Counted from the first letter of the stretch, positions 24,831 through 34,258 are shown. The stretch is 64,000 nucleotides of DNA from Planctomycetaceae bacterium (GCA_012729315.1 JAAYDI010000163.1:19413-83412); one strand, 5' to 3'. Notes: generated by a model from the sequence alone, not told the origin. A program made the numbers and translations.

Positions 24831-26273
24831 TTAGGGTGCGTCCGGATCACGTCCGCGCGTGCGTCGCAGTTCGTCGGCGCGTGCGGAGCCGAGTGTGGAC
24901 TTCTTGCGCAGGATGTGGTGGTAGTGCTGCGCGAATCGGTGGGCCTCGTCCCGCACATACTGCAACAGCCGCAGCGCGAACGCATGGCGGCTCAGCCGCA
25001 GCGGCTCAGACTGGCCGGGCAGGTAGATCTCCTCGTCCCGTTTGGCCAGCGACAGGATGGTGGGCGGCGTGAGCGACTGTTCGCGAAAGGCGGCCAGCGC
25101 CGCGTTGAGCTGGCCTTTCCCGCCGTCGATCAACAGCAGGTCGGGAAACACATCGGACTCATCGTACAGCCGCCGGTAGCGGCGGGCGACAACCTCCTGA
25201 ATGCTGCGGAAGTCGTCCACCCCCTCGACGCTGCGGATCTTGTAACGCCGGTAGCCGGGCTTGAACGGCAGCCCGTCCAGGAACTGCACCAGGCTGGCGA
25301 CGGTCTGCCCGCCCTGCAGGTGCGCGATGTCGATCCCCTCGATCTTCCGCGGCAAAGTGGCCAGTTTCAGCACCCGGCGCAGGCCGGCCAGTCCCTTGTG
25401 GGGATCGATGAAGAACACCTCCGGCTGCGCGTGGGTGTCGAGTTCCCCCCGTTGATCGAGCGTCTTGAGCATGTGGATTTCGTCGCGCAGCCGGGCGGCG
25501 CGTTCGAACTGCAGCGCCGCGGATGCCGCCTGCATGTCGTCCTGCAGCTGCCGCAACAGGATGGCTTTGTCCCCGCTGAGAAACATCTGCAGCCGGTGAA
25601 TGGCCCGCCGGTACTCTTCCCTGCTGATCCGCAGATTGCACGGCGCCGTGCACTGGTTGATGCTGGCCAACAGGCACGGGCGGAACCACCGCCACCGCTC
25701 GTCCCCGTCGGCGATGTCGAGGCTGCACGTGCGGAACTTGAAGATCCGCTGCAGCACCTGCACGGCGCCCCGCAGCGCGCCGGCGCTGGCAAACGGCCCG
25801 TAGAGTTTCACTCCCCGTTCCTTCGGCTCGCGCGTCACCTCCACACGCGGGAAGTCGTCACGGGTCGTGATCATCAGGTAGGGGAAGGTCTTGTCGTCCT
25901 TCTGCTCCTTGTTGTGCCGGGGCTGAATATCCTTGATCAGCCGGGACTCGACGAGCAGCGCGTCGACTTCGCTGTCGCATTCGATGTAGTCGGCGTCACA
26001 GATGTCCTGCACCCACGGGCCGGTCCGCGGATCCTCCGCGGCCGCCTTGACGAAATAGCTTCCGGCGCGGGAACGCAGATCCGTGGCCTTTCCCACGTAG
26101 ATGACGATCCCCGCCAGGTCCTTGAACAGGTACACGCCGGGCGAGTGGGGGAACTCCCGCACCTTCGTCAGCGCCCGGCGCTGGCCGTATTCCAGTTCCA
26201 GTTCGGGGGCGGGCCCTTGCGCTGGCGGATCGGGTTGCGAGGCGCGGTCGGCGGGCATGACACAGTCCCTCAT
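24831..26273 (-). CDS. uvrC: UvrABC excinuclease subunit C, C-terminally short
   Basis: UvrC makes both incisions in nucleotide excision repair. In this 480-residue protein the N-terminal GIY-YIG nuclease is intact (SPGVYLFKDLAGIVIYVGKATDLRSRAGSYF). The cysteines matching the reported UvrC iron-sulfur site are seen in FRTC ... RPCLLASINQCTAPC. The UVR domain (UvrB contact) follows, then the RNase H-like nuclease (IEGIDIAHLQGG, LLIDGGKGQLNAA, VRDEAHRFA). The tandem helix-hairpin-helix DNA-binding region that normally ends UvrC (family length about 600) is missing; the protein stops about 20 residues after the nuclease. The ATG at 26273 overlaps the stop of the upstream mutase gene as ATGA, so it was chosen over a second ATG at 26258. 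Confidence 0.9.
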   Translation of the reverse strand: MRDCVMPADRASQPDPPAQGPAPELELEYGQRRALTKVREFPHSPGVYLFKDLAGIVIYVGKATDLRSRAGSYFVKAAAEDPRTGPWVQDICDADYIECDSEVDALLVESRLIKDIQPRHNKEQKDDKTFPYLMITTRDDFPRVEVTREPKERGVKLYGPFASAGALRGAVQVLQRIFKFRTCSLDIADGDERWRWFRPCLLASINQCTAPCNLRISREEYRRAIHRLQMFLSGDKAILLRQLQDDMQAASAALQFERAARLRDEIHMLKTLDQRGELDTHAQPEVFFIDPHKGLAGLRRVLKLATLPRKIEGIDIAHLQGGQTVASLVQFLDGLPFKPGYRRYKIRSVEGVDDFRSIQEVVARRYRRLYDESDVFPDLLLIDGGKGQLNAALAAFREQSLTPPTILSLAKRDEEIYLPGQSEPLRLSRHAFALRLLQYVRDEAHRFAQHYHHILRKKSTLGSARADELRRTRGRDPDAP

Positions 26274-28084
26274 GCAAGCGACTCGGACGCCACGACCGCC
26301 CGGACGTCCGTGGCCAGCTGATCCAGCCAGGCGCGCTGCCGGGCCGCGACCTGGTCCAGATCGGCACCGTCGGCCGGCGGCGCAAAGGCAAACATGTAGC
26401 ACTTGATTTTGGGTTCCGTGCCGGAGGGACGCACGGCCAGCCAGTTGCCCGCCGGGGCGAAGTCGAGCACGACCATGTCCCCCCGAGGCCCGGAGAACGG
26501 GCACGTCCCGGCCGGGCCACGCATCTGCTGGTTCAGGTAGTCCCGCATGGCGACAACCCGCTGGCCGCCCAGTTCGGTCGGCGGCCGCTGGCGCAGTCGC
26601 TCCATGAGCCGTCTCATGCACGCCATGCCTTCGGCGCCCTCCATCTGGATCGTGATCAACCGTTCGGTATGCACGCCGTGCTGCCGGAAAAGCTCCTGCA
26701 GACGCTGGTGGACCGACAGGCCGGCAGCTTTCAGGTGCGCGGCCAGCTCGGCCATCAGCAGGCAGGCCACCGCGCCGTCTTTGTCGCGCGCGTATTGCCC
26801 GACCAGGTACCCATGCGATTCCTCGCACCCGAGCACGAACCGATCGGGTCCCTCCTGGTCGATGATCCCGCCGATCCACTTGAAACCGACCGGCAGATCC
26901 CCGCAGGTCCGCACGCCGTACTGGTCTGCGATCCGCCGGATCAGTTCCGTGGTGACCAGCGTTTTAACCAGGTAATGGTGCGGGGACAGGGTTCCGGCCG
27001 CATGGCGCTGCTGGAGCACATAGTCGGCCAGCAGTGCGCCGAGCTGGTTGCCGTTGAGCGTGGCCCACGGCGCGCCGGGTTGGAGCGTCAGGGGGGCGGC
27101 ACACCCCATCCGATCGCAGTCCGGGTCGGTGGCGAGCACCAGTTCCGCGCCGGTCTGGCGAGCGTGTTCGATGGGGAGGTCGAAGACGCGCGGATTCTCT
27201 GGGTTGGAGACATGGCCGGGCACGTTGGGGAAGTCGCCATCCGGTGCGGCGTGCGGACCGTAGATCTCCACCTGCTGGAAGCCGGTCGTTTCCAGCAACG
27301 GCCCGACGGCGCTTGCGCCGACGCCGTGCAGGGGCGAGTACAGGATGCGGACGTCGCGCGGGCCGCCAAAGCACTCGGCTGCCAGGGTTTTCTGAAATGC
27401 CGCGTCGGTCTCCGCCGTGCACGGCACAATCTGGCCCTGGGCCACGGCCGCCTGGAAATCGGCCTGCACGATGTCGTTCACCCGCCGCACATGCTCGCTG
27501 ATCGCCCGGTCATGCGGCGGCAGCACCTGACCGCCTGTAGACCAGTAGATCTTGACGGCGTTGTCGCTGGGCGGATTGTGGCTCGCCGTGACCATGATGC
27601 CACAGTCGCACCGTTGGCGCCGCACGAGAAACGACAGTTCGGGGGTGCTGCGATAGTCGTCGAGCATATACACGCGGAAGCCGGCCGCCGCCATGATGCC
27701 GGCACACAGCTCGGCGAAGTGCCGCGAGCGGTGGCGGGTGTCGTAGGCGATGGCGCACGACCGCGGCGCCTGCGGCGCGGCCTGGGCACGCACGTAGTCG
27801 GCCAGGCCCTGCGCGCTTTCGCCGATCGTGCGGTCGTTGATGGCGTTGGTACCGATCGGGTACATCCGCCCGCGGCGGCCCCCCGTGCCGAACGGGATGA
27901 CGGTCCAGAAGACGTCATCGAGCAGTTGCCACTGGCCGTTGGCCACGTGCTCGCGCACCGCGGCGGCATAAGCCGCATAGCGTGGCTGAGTGAGCCATTG
28001 CCGGATGTTCTCGGCCGCCCCGCACGACAATTGCTGGGCGGCTGCCGCGGCATCCAGCCGCGCCAAAGCCTGCTGTGTGTTCAT
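26270..28084 (-). CDS. Phosphoglucomutase/phosphomannomutase family enzyme
   Basis: A 604-residue alpha-D-phosphohexomutase. The sugar-phosphate entry motif is FGTGGRRGRM, the phosphoserine loop is VTASHNPPSDNAVKIYW, the metal loop is TDPDCDRMGCA, the sugar-binding loop is GCEESHGYL and the C-terminal phosphate loop is AVRPSGTEPKIKCY. The length and the early TGGRRG match PgcA-type phosphoglucomutases, which interconvert glucose 1- and 6-phosphate; mannose activity cannot be excluded. It overlaps uvrC by 4 bases and diverges from a second phosphohexomutase gene at 28253. Confidence 0.9.
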   Translation of the reverse strand: MNTQQALARLDAAAAAQQLSCGAAENIRQWLTQPRYAAYAAAVREHVANGQWQLLDDVFWTVIPFGTGGRRGRMYPIGTNAINDRTIGESAQGLADYVRAQAAPQAPRSCAIAYDTRHRSRHFAELCAGIMAAAGFRVYMLDDYRSTPELSFLVRRQRCDCGIMVTASHNPPSDNAVKIYWSTGGQVLPPHDRAISEHVRRVNDIVQADFQAAVAQGQIVPCTAETDAAFQKTLAAECFGGPRDVRILYSPLHGVGASAVGPLLETTGFQQVEIYGPHAAPDGDFPNVPGHVSNPENPRVFDLPIEHARQTGAELVLATDPDCDRMGCAAPLTLQPGAPWATLNGNQLGALLADYVLQQRHAAGTLSPHHYLVKTLVTTELIRRIADQYGVRTCGDLPVGFKWIGGIIDQEGPDRFVLGCEESHGYLVGQYARDKDGAVACLLMAELAAHLKAAGLSVHQRLQELFRQHGVHTERLITIQMEGAEGMACMRRLMERLRQRPPTELGGQRVVAMRDYLNQQMRGPAGTCPFSGPRGDMVVLDFAPAGNWLAVRPSGTEPKIKCYMFAFAPPADGADLDQVAARQRAWLDQLATDVRAVVASESLA

Positions 28085-28252
28085 CAGTCCTCCGATGGCT
28101 GTCCGTCGGTCATCCTGCTGTGACGCACTTCCGGGTGCGCTGTGGATTGTACGGCTCCAGCTTGTTCCCGTTCAACCCGCGGGGTATCTTTCCATATTGT
28201 CGATGGGCGTGCTGCAGGAGGGAGCCGGTGCAAGGAAGGCTGAGGTTGGATT

Positions 28253-29596
28253 ATGACTGATTTGATCATTAGCGTGTCGGGGCTGCGGGGCGTGGTGGGG
28301 AAGGACCTGACGCCCGAGGTGGCGGCCCGCTATGCGTGCGCTTACGCGGCCGGTCAGCCGGACGGTCCCCTGGTGCTGGCCCGCGACGGGCGTGGCACCG
28401 GACGCATGCTGGTCGACACGATCCGTGGCGCTCTGCTTGCCGTCGGCCGCAACGTGCTCGACGCGGAGGTGGCGGCCACGCCGACGGTGGGCGTCCTGGT
28501 GCGGGACCACGTAGCAGCCGGCGCGATCCAGGTCACGGCCAGCCACAACCCGCCGCAGTACAACGGCATCAAGTTGTTCTCGCCGGAGGGGCAGGTCCTC
28601 TCGGCCGACGCGGGCGAGCAGGTCATGGCCCGGTACCGGCTGGCACACGGGGCGTGGGTCGACTACCAGCACATCGGTCAGGCGCGGACGATCGACGACA
28701 CCACCCACCGCCATCTGGAGATGCTGTTGGCCACCATCGATTCCGCGCCGATCCGCCAGCGGCGTTTCGGGGTGTTGCTGGATTCGAATCACGGCTCCGG
28801 CAGCCTCCTGGGGCAACGCCTGCTCAAGGCGCTCGGCTGCCGCGTCTCCATGGTCGGGGGGCAACCGGACGGTCTGTTCGCCCATCCGCCGGAGCCGACG
28901 GCCGAGAATCTGGCGGGCGTCTGCCGGGAGATTGTCGCAGCGCGCGCCGACATCGGCTTCTGCCAGGATCCGGATGCCGATCGCCTGGCGGTGATCGACG
29001 AGCAGGGGCGATACATCGGCGAAGAGTACACCCTGGCCCTGTGCCTGGATCAGGTCCTGCGTTCCCGCTCGGGGCCGGTCGTGACGAACTGTTCCACCAG
29101 CCGCATGGCGGAGGATCTGGCCGGCAAGTACGGCGTCCCGTTCCTGCGTTCGCCGGTGGGTGAAGCCAACGTGGTCCGCATGATGCTGGAGCACGGGGCC
29201 GTGTTCGGCGGCGAGGGGAATGGCGGGCCCATCGATCCGCAGGTGGGGCACATCCGGGACAGCTTCGTCGGGATGGTCTGGATCCTCTACGCCATGGCCT
29301 GCCGCGGGTTGCCGGTCAGCCGGCTTGTCAGCGAGTTGCCGCGCTATGAAATCTGCAAGACGAAGCAGGAGGTGCCGCGCAAGGCGATCCCCAAAGCGCT
29401 CCACGCGCTGGAGAAGCACTTCGCCGACGCCCGGAGCGACCGGCTCGATGGCCTGCGTCTGGACTGGCCCGGCAAATGGCTGTTGATCCGCGCTAGCAAC
29501 ACGGAGCCGATCGTCCGCATTGTGGCGGAAGCGGCCACGGCTGCCGAGGCCCGTCAGCTATGCGCGGACGCCTCCAGGGTGCTCGCGCGCCGGTGA
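28253..29596 (+). CDS. glmM: Phosphoglucosamine mutase-like phosphohexomutase
   Basis: A 447-residue phosphohexomutase with SVSGLRGVVGKDLTPEVA at the N-terminus, the phosphoserine loop VTASHNPPQYNGIKLF, the metal loop CQDPDADRLAV, the sugar loop GGEGNGGPI and the C-terminal phosphate loop RASNTEPIVRI. The GGEGNGG sugar loop and the ASNTEP ending fit GlmM-type enzymes, which make glucosamine 1-phosphate for cell-envelope precursors. The VTASHNP loop differs from the E. coli GlmM form, so phosphomannomutase activity remains possible. It diverges from the other mutase gene (168 bp apart) and converges with serS (26 bp gap). Confidence 0.8.
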   Translation: MTDLIISVSGLRGVVGKDLTPEVAARYACAYAAGQPDGPLVLARDGRGTGRMLVDTIRGALLAVGRNVLDAEVAATPTVGVLVRDHVAAGAIQVTASHNPPQYNGIKLFSPEGQVLSADAGEQVMARYRLAHGAWVDYQHIGQARTIDDTTHRHLEMLLATIDSAPIRQRRFGVLLDSNHGSGSLLGQRLLKALGCRVSMVGGQPDGLFAHPPEPTAENLAGVCREIVAARADIGFCQDPDADRLAVIDEQGRYIGEEYTLALCLDQVLRSRSGPVVTNCSTSRMAEDLAGKYGVPFLRSPVGEANVVRMMLEHGAVFGGEGNGGPIDPQVGHIRDSFVGMVWILYAMACRGLPVSRLVSELPRYEICKTKQEVPRKAIPKALHALEKHFADARSDRLDGLRLDWPGKWLLIRASNTEPIVRIVAEAATAAEARQLCADASRVLARR

Positions 29597-29622
29597 GGCG
29601 GCCCGCCGCCGTGCCGGCCGGG

Positions 29623-30912
29623 CTAGCGCTCCCGGCGCTCGATGGAGTCGCAGCCGACCCAGGGGCGCAGCACCGGGGGGATCGTCACCGATCCGTCCGC
29701 CTGCTGGTAGTTCTCCAGAATGGCCAGTAGCGCGCGGCTCACGGCGATGGCGGTACCGTTGAGCGTGTGCACCAGTTGGGTCCCTTTCTGGCCGGGCACC
29801 TTGTAGCGGATGTTCAAACGCCGGGCCTGATAGTCGGTGCAATTGGACGTGCTGGTCACTTCGCCCCACTGGCCCTCTGTGCCGCGCCCCGGCATCCAGG
29901 CCTCCAGATCGTACTTGCGGTAGGCCGGGCCCCCCAGATCGCCCGTGGCCGTGTCGACGACGCGATAGGGGATCCCCAGTTCGTCGAACAGGCGGCATTC
30001 CAGATCGCAGAAGTGCTCGAGCATCGCATCGCTCTGATCGGGCAGCGTGAAGGCGAACATCTCCACTTTGGTGAACTGGTGCACGCGATAGAGCCCGCGG
30101 GAGGAGCGGCCGGCCGCGCCCGCCTCCGTGCGGAAACAGTGGCTGATTCCGCACAGTTTGATGGGGAGCTGCTCGGCGGCCACCACGTCACCGGCCAGCA
30201 GCCCGCCGAGTGTGATTTCGGCCGTGGCCACCAGATTCAGATTGGTGTTCTCGATGCTGTAGATCTGCGTTTCCGGCCCGCGGGGGATGTACCCGGTACC
30301 TTGCAGGATTTCTGTGTACGCCAGATCGGGCGTCGTGACGGGCGTGAAGCCGGCGTCCATCAGCAGGCGGGTGGCGAACTGTTGGAGCGCCAGCTCCAGC
30401 AGGACGGCCTCGTTGCGCAGGAAGTAGAACCCGTGGCCGGCGATCTTGGCGCCTCCTTCGAAGTCGATCAGGTCGAGCTGGGTCGCCAGATCAACGTGAT
30501 CGAGCACGGGGAAGTCGAAGGTGCGCGGCAGGTGCCGGCCGCGGCGGATCTCCAGGTTGGCCTGGTCATCCGCCCCCACCGGCGCAGCGGGATGTGACAT
30601 GTTGGGGATGCCGGCCTGCAGCCGTTCAATCTCGCGGTCGAGCGCATCGACCTCGCTCTGCAACTGGTCCTTCTGCTCGCGCAGCCGGCGGCCTTCTTCT
30701 TTGCGCGCCTCCCGCTCGGCCGCGTCGGAGGCCTTGCCGATGGACTTCGAGACCTCGTTGGCACGCCGGTTCACGTCCTCCACCACGCGCTGCTGCTCGC
30801 GGCGTTGCAATTCGAGTTCCACCAGGCGATCCACTTCCGCCACAACGCCGCGGCGCACGCAGTTCTGCTTCACCAGTTCCGCATTTTCGACAATGTACTT
30901 CCGATCCAGCAT
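29623..30912 (-). CDS. serS: Seryl-tRNA synthetase
   Basis: A 429-residue class II synthetase that charges tRNA-Ser. Residues about 30-110 form the long antiparallel coiled coil that grips the tRNA extra arm (RREQQRVVEDVNRRANEVSKSI and the following Lys/Glu/Gln-rich helix). The catalytic domain shows motif 2 (SHCFRTEAGAAGRSSRGLYRVHQFTKVE) and motif 3 (LNGTAIAVSRALLAILEN). Serine-binding TAEITLGGL is present. The start is ATG at 30912, and the length is normal for bacterial SerRS. Confidence 0.95.
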   Translation of the reverse strand: MLDRKYIVENAELVKQNCVRRGVVAEVDRLVELELQRREQQRVVEDVNRRANEVSKSIGKASDAAEREARKEEGRRLREQKDQLQSEVDALDREIERLQAGIPNMSHPAAPVGADDQANLEIRRGRHLPRTFDFPVLDHVDLATQLDLIDFEGGAKIAGHGFYFLRNEAVLLELALQQFATRLLMDAGFTPVTTPDLAYTEILQGTGYIPRGPETQIYSIENTNLNLVATAEITLGGLLAGDVVAAEQLPIKLCGISHCFRTEAGAAGRSSRGLYRVHQFTKVEMFAFTLPDQSDAMLEHFCDLECRLFDELGIPYRVVDTATGDLGGPAYRKYDLEAWMPGRGTEGQWGEVTSTSNCTDYQARRLNIRYKVPGQKGTQLVHTLNGTAIAVSRALLAILENYQQADGSVTIPPVLRPWVGCDSIERRER

Positions 30913-31005
30913 GGCTGTGTCCGATTCAAACCTGTTCCGGCGACTCCGTGTGATGACTCACGACCGGCCTGCGCGCCGCACACCGGCCGGCCGCCAAACA
31001 TGATG

Positions 31006-32385
31006 CTACCGATCGCCTACCGTAATCTGGCCTAGTTCACTCCAGAGATGGGCGCTGGCCTTCGTGCCGCGCTGGAAGTCCAGCAGCGAGAACTTCTCGT
31101 TCGGGCTGTGCGCGTTGTCGTCGTCCAGGCCCCACCCGAGCAACAGTGTATCGACGCCGAGCTGAGCGCGGAACAGATTGACGACCGGTATGGAACCCCC
31201 TTCGCGCGTGAAGACGGGTGCCCGGCCAAACCCCTGCTCGATCGCCCGCGTCGCCGCCTGCATGTAGGGGCTATCGAGCGGCACGACGATGCCCGGCGCT
31301 GAGTGCATGCAGGTCAGTTCCATCCGGATGCCCGGCGGGCACTGCGACGCGAGGTACGCCTCCAACGCCTGGGCAATCTGGGCCGGGTCCTGGTTGGGTA
31401 CCAGCCGGAAGCTGAACTTGACCCCGGCCTTGGCCGGCAACACGGTTTTGGCGCCATCCCCCTGATAGCCACCCCAGATCCCATTGATGTCGCACGTCGG
31501 CCGCGCCCACCGCCGCTCCAGCGTCGTGTAGCCGCGCTCACCCGTGACTCCGTCGACCCCAATCTGCTGCATGAATTCCGATTCGTCGAACGGCAGCGCC
31601 GCCAGCTGCCGGCGCTCCCGCTTCGTCAGCGGCACGACGTCGTCATAGAAACCGGGGACTCTGATCTTGCCCGATTTGTTCATCAGACTGGCCATCATGT
31701 GCGCCGCACAGTTGACTGGGTTGGTCACCGCGCCGCCAAACGAACCGGAGTGCAGATCCTGATGCGGACCGGTCAGACGCAGCTCGAAGTAGGCCAGCCC
31801 CTTGAGCCCGTACGTGATGGCCGGCTGCCCCGGAGCGAACTGCGAGGAATCGCTGATCACCACCACGTCGCACGCCAGTCGGCGGCTCTCCTGCGCGACA
31901 AACTCATCCAGCCCTGCGCTGCCTGTCTCCTCGGCACCTTCGATCAGGAATTTCAGCTGCACGGGCAGCCGACCGGCCGTCTGCAGCCACGCCTCCGCGC
32001 TCTGGATGTGCGTGAGCAGTTGACCCTTGTCGTCGGTCGCGCCGCGCGCATAGATATTGCCATCGCGCCGGGCTGGCTCGAAGGGGGGAGAGAGCCACTC
32101 GTCGAGCGGATCGGGAGGCTGCACATCGTAGTGGCCGTACACCAGCACGGTGGGGGCGCCGGCGACGGGCGGCGAGGCGGCGTACACGACCGGATTGCTG
32201 CTGGTTTCCAGCAGTTCGGCCGGCAAGCCGAGGCGGCGCAAACGGTTGGCGACCCACTCGGCCGCCTGGCGGATCGCCGCCTGATGCGCGCCGCCGGCGC
32301 TGATGCTGGGGATGCGCAGCAGCGCGCAGAGTTCGTCCTCATGGCGTGCCTGCTGCTCGTTCAGATAGCGATCCAGATCCTGCAT
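31006..32385 (-). CDS. M20 family dipeptidase
   Basis: A 459-residue metallopeptidase of family M20. The di-zinc ligands are readable in VLVYGHYDVQPPDP (His and catalytic Asp), YARGATDDKGQL (bridging Asp), LIEGAEETGSAG (catalytic Glu-Glu) and VISDSS (Asp). The late His sits in the last third of the protein. A dimerisation lid domain occupies about residues 200-340. It has no signal peptide, so it is a cytoplasmic dipeptidase, probably for peptide nitrogen recovery. It lies 94 bp downstream of serS on the minus strand and diverges from clpS. Confidence 0.9.
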   Translation of the reverse strand: MQDLDRYLNEQQARHEDELCALLRIPSISAGGAHQAAIRQAAEWVANRLRRLGLPAELLETSSNPVVYAASPPVAGAPTVLVYGHYDVQPPDPLDEWLSPPFEPARRDGNIYARGATDDKGQLLTHIQSAEAWLQTAGRLPVQLKFLIEGAEETGSAGLDEFVAQESRRLACDVVVISDSSQFAPGQPAITYGLKGLAYFELRLTGPHQDLHSGSFGGAVTNPVNCAAHMMASLMNKSGKIRVPGFYDDVVPLTKRERRQLAALPFDESEFMQQIGVDGVTGERGYTTLERRWARPTCDINGIWGGYQGDGAKTVLPAKAGVKFSFRLVPNQDPAQIAQALEAYLASQCPPGIRMELTCMHSAPGIVVPLDSPYMQAATRAIEQGFGRAPVFTREGGSIPVVNLFRAQLGVDTLLLGWGLDDDNAHSPNEKFSLLDFQRGTKASAHLWSELGQITVGDR

Positions 32386-32436
32386 GGCGCCACCGTGCCC
32401 CCACGCATACGAGGAAAGACAAAAAAAGACTTCCCG

Positions 32437-32474
32437 ACCGTCACTTTGCTACAATACCGTCACTTTGCTACAAT
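32437..32474 (+). promoter_or_regulatory. Duplicated 19-bp promoter element upstream of clpS
   Basis: Two perfect head-to-tail 19-bp copies (32437-32455 and 32456-32474), each ending in the extended -10 sequence TTGCTACAAT. TTGCTA of the first copy (32446-32451) is placed exactly 17 bases before TACAAT of the second (32469-32474), an ideal -35 to -10 spacing. The duplication may thus have built or strengthened the clpS-mtaB promoter. Sequence identity is seen; promoter function is inferred. Confidence 0.55.
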
Positions 32475-32587
32475 ATAGTAAGCCGCTAACATACGGACTA
32501 TTCGGGGTGATCTGATTCCGCAGCACATCCGCCATCGCGGGCACTTCTGCCACCGCCGGAATCCGAGACATTGGGGGGGCGTCAGCT

Positions 32588-32950
32588 TTGAGCGATCTGG
32601 AACAAACGGCCGTGGTCGATGAACCACTGGTGGAGATAATTCGTCGCCGTCGCGCGCGGGCGCAGGCCGAGCCCAGACGCCAGCCGCGCTACAGTGTGAT
32701 CCTGTGGGATGACAACGATCATTCCTACGATTACGTCATCGACATGATGCGCCGGGTGTTCGGCCATCCCCTGGAAAAAGGGTTCCAGATTGCAAAGGAA
32801 GTGGATGTCCACGGGCGCGCCGTCTGTCTGACCACGACCAAGGAGCACGCCGAACTGAAGCGCGATCAGATCCACGCCTTTGGCCGCGATAACCTGATCG
32901 CCCGCTGCGCCGGTTCCATGACGGCGACGATCGAGCCGGTGCCGGAGTAA
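32588..32950 (+). CDS. clpS: ATP-dependent Clp protease adaptor ClpS
   Basis: A 120-residue adaptor that delivers N-end-rule substrates to ClpAP. The ClpS core is clear: YSVILWDDNDHSYDYVIDMMRRVFGHPLEKGFQIAKEVD (N-degron pocket, with the DDN/D and hydrophobic lining) and VCLTTTKEHAELKRDQIHAFG. The start is a TTG at 32588 preceded by a run of seven G residues (ribosome-binding). A duplicated promoter-like element lies 115 bases upstream. mtaB starts within 10 bases of the stop and is probably co-transcribed. Confidence 0.9.
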   Translation: MSDLEQTAVVDEPLVEIIRRRRARAQAEPRRQPRYSVILWDDNDHSYDYVIDMMRRVFGHPLEKGFQIAKEVDVHGRAVCLTTTKEHAELKRDQIHAFGRDNLIARCAGSMTATIEPVPE

Positions 32951-32959
32951 GTGCCGGCC

Positions 32960-34258
32960 ATGACGGCTCCGCGGCTCAAGACCTGCACGCTCGGTTGTAA
33001 GGTGAACCAGTACGAGACGGAGTACGTGCGGGAGGGTCTGCTGAGCATCGGCTACCAGGACGCGATTGGTGCGGATCCGGCGGCACTGTGTCTGGTCAAT
33101 ACGTGCACGGTGACCCGGGAGGGTGAAGCCAAGAGTCGCCAGGCAATTCGGCGTCTGGCACGCGAAAACCCGGCGGCCCGGATTGTGGTGATGGGGTGCT
33201 ATGCGACGCGCGCGCCGCAAGAAGTGGCCGCTCTGCCGGGCGTCGTGGACGTCGTGACCGACAAACGCCAGCTGCCGCAGCTGTTGATGCGGCTGGGCAT
33301 CACCGACGTGCCGACCGGCATTGCCCGCTTCGGTGACCGCCATCGGGCCTACTTGAAAGTGCAGGATGGTTGCCGTCTGCGCTGCAGCTACTGCATCATC
33401 CCCTACATGCGGCCACACGTGCTGAGCCGCCCGGTGACCGAGATCCTGGACGAAGTCCGTCGCCTGCGCGACAACGGCTATCGCGAACTGGTGCTGACCG
33501 GCGTCCACCTGGGACATTACGGCATCGAGGGCGTCGAGGGCATCGAGGGCATCGAGTTGTCGGCTGGCCGGCCCGCGGCCACACGCTCCCCGTTGGCGCA
33601 ACTCGTGCGCCAGATCGCCCGGCTCGACGGAGATTTCCGGCTGCGTCTCTCCAGTCTCGAAGCGACGGAAGTGACGCGCGAGCTGGTCGAAACGGTGGCC
33701 GAATTTCCGGACAAGATCTGCCCTCATTTCCATATTTGCCTGCAGAGCGGTTCGGATCAGGTCTTGCGCCGCATGCGTCGGCGCTGGGGCGCGCGTCTGT
33801 TTCAGGACCGCTGCCGGTTCGTGCGCGACCAGCTGCCGCTGCCCGCGCTCACGACCGACGTCATCGTCGGATTCCCGGGCGAAACGGACGCCGACTTTGC
33901 CGCCACCTGCCGCGTCGTGCAGGATGTAGGCTTTTCGAAGATCCACGTCTTTCCCTTCAGTCCGCGGGAGGGGACCCCCGCCGCCGAGATGCCTGACCAG
34001 GTACCGGCCAGTGTGAAAGCCGCCCGCCGCCGGCACCTGAGCGACATCGCCGGCCAACTCCGGCGCGCTTACTTCCAGCAGTTGATCGGCCGCCCGTTGC
34101 GCGTGCTGGTCGAGTCCCACGTCGAAGGCCACCCGGATCGCTGCGCCGGCACCGCCTGCCGCTACGCCCCGGTGGAACTGCCGGGCAGCACGCGGCTCTC
34201 CGGCCAGCTGGTGACGTGCCGGCCGCATGCGGTGCATGATTCCCGGCTGCTGGCCTGA
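32960..34258 (+). CDS. mtaB: tRNA t6A37 methylthiotransferase MtaB-type radical SAM enzyme
   Basis: A 432-residue enzyme that adds a methylthio group to t6A37 of tRNA. The N-terminal UPF0004 domain has its three cluster cysteines (CTLGCKVNQYETE, VNTCTV, MGCYATR). The radical SAM domain has DGCRLRCSYCIIPYMRP (CxxxCxxC). The C-terminal TRAM region is short. The GHH- and VGFPGET blocks place it in the MtaB rather than MiaB branch. A GIEGVEGIEGIE tetrad (near residue 190) comes from a 9-base repeat in the gene and looks like a slippage insertion. A GTG at 32951 is an alternative start. Confidence 0.85.
   Translation: MTAPRLKTCTLGCKVNQYETEYVREGLLSIGYQDAIGADPAALCLVNTCTVTREGEAKSRQAIRRLARENPAARIVVMGCYATRAPQEVAALPGVVDVVTDKRQLPQLLMRLGITDVPTGIARFGDRHRAYLKVQDGCRLRCSYCIIPYMRPHVLSRPVTEILDEVRRLRDNGYRELVLTGVHLGHYGIEGVEGIEGIELSAGRPAATRSPLAQLVRQIARLDGDFRLRLSSLEATEVTRELVETVAEFPDKICPHFHICLQSGSDQVLRRMRRRWGARLFQDRCRFVRDQLPLPALTTDVIVGFPGETDADFAATCRVVQDVGFSKIHVFPFSPREGTPAAEMPDQVPASVKAARRRHLSDIAGQLRRAYFQQLIGRPLRVLVESHVEGHPDRCAGTACRYAPVELPGSTRLSGQLVTCRPHAVHDSRLLA

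Noticed and set aside
28253..29596. Calling this gene phosphomannomutase ManB rather than GlmM
   Set aside because: The sugar loop GGEGNGG and size fit GlmM better, although the phosphoserine loop is ambiguous; the other mutase in the window already covers PgcA-type activity.
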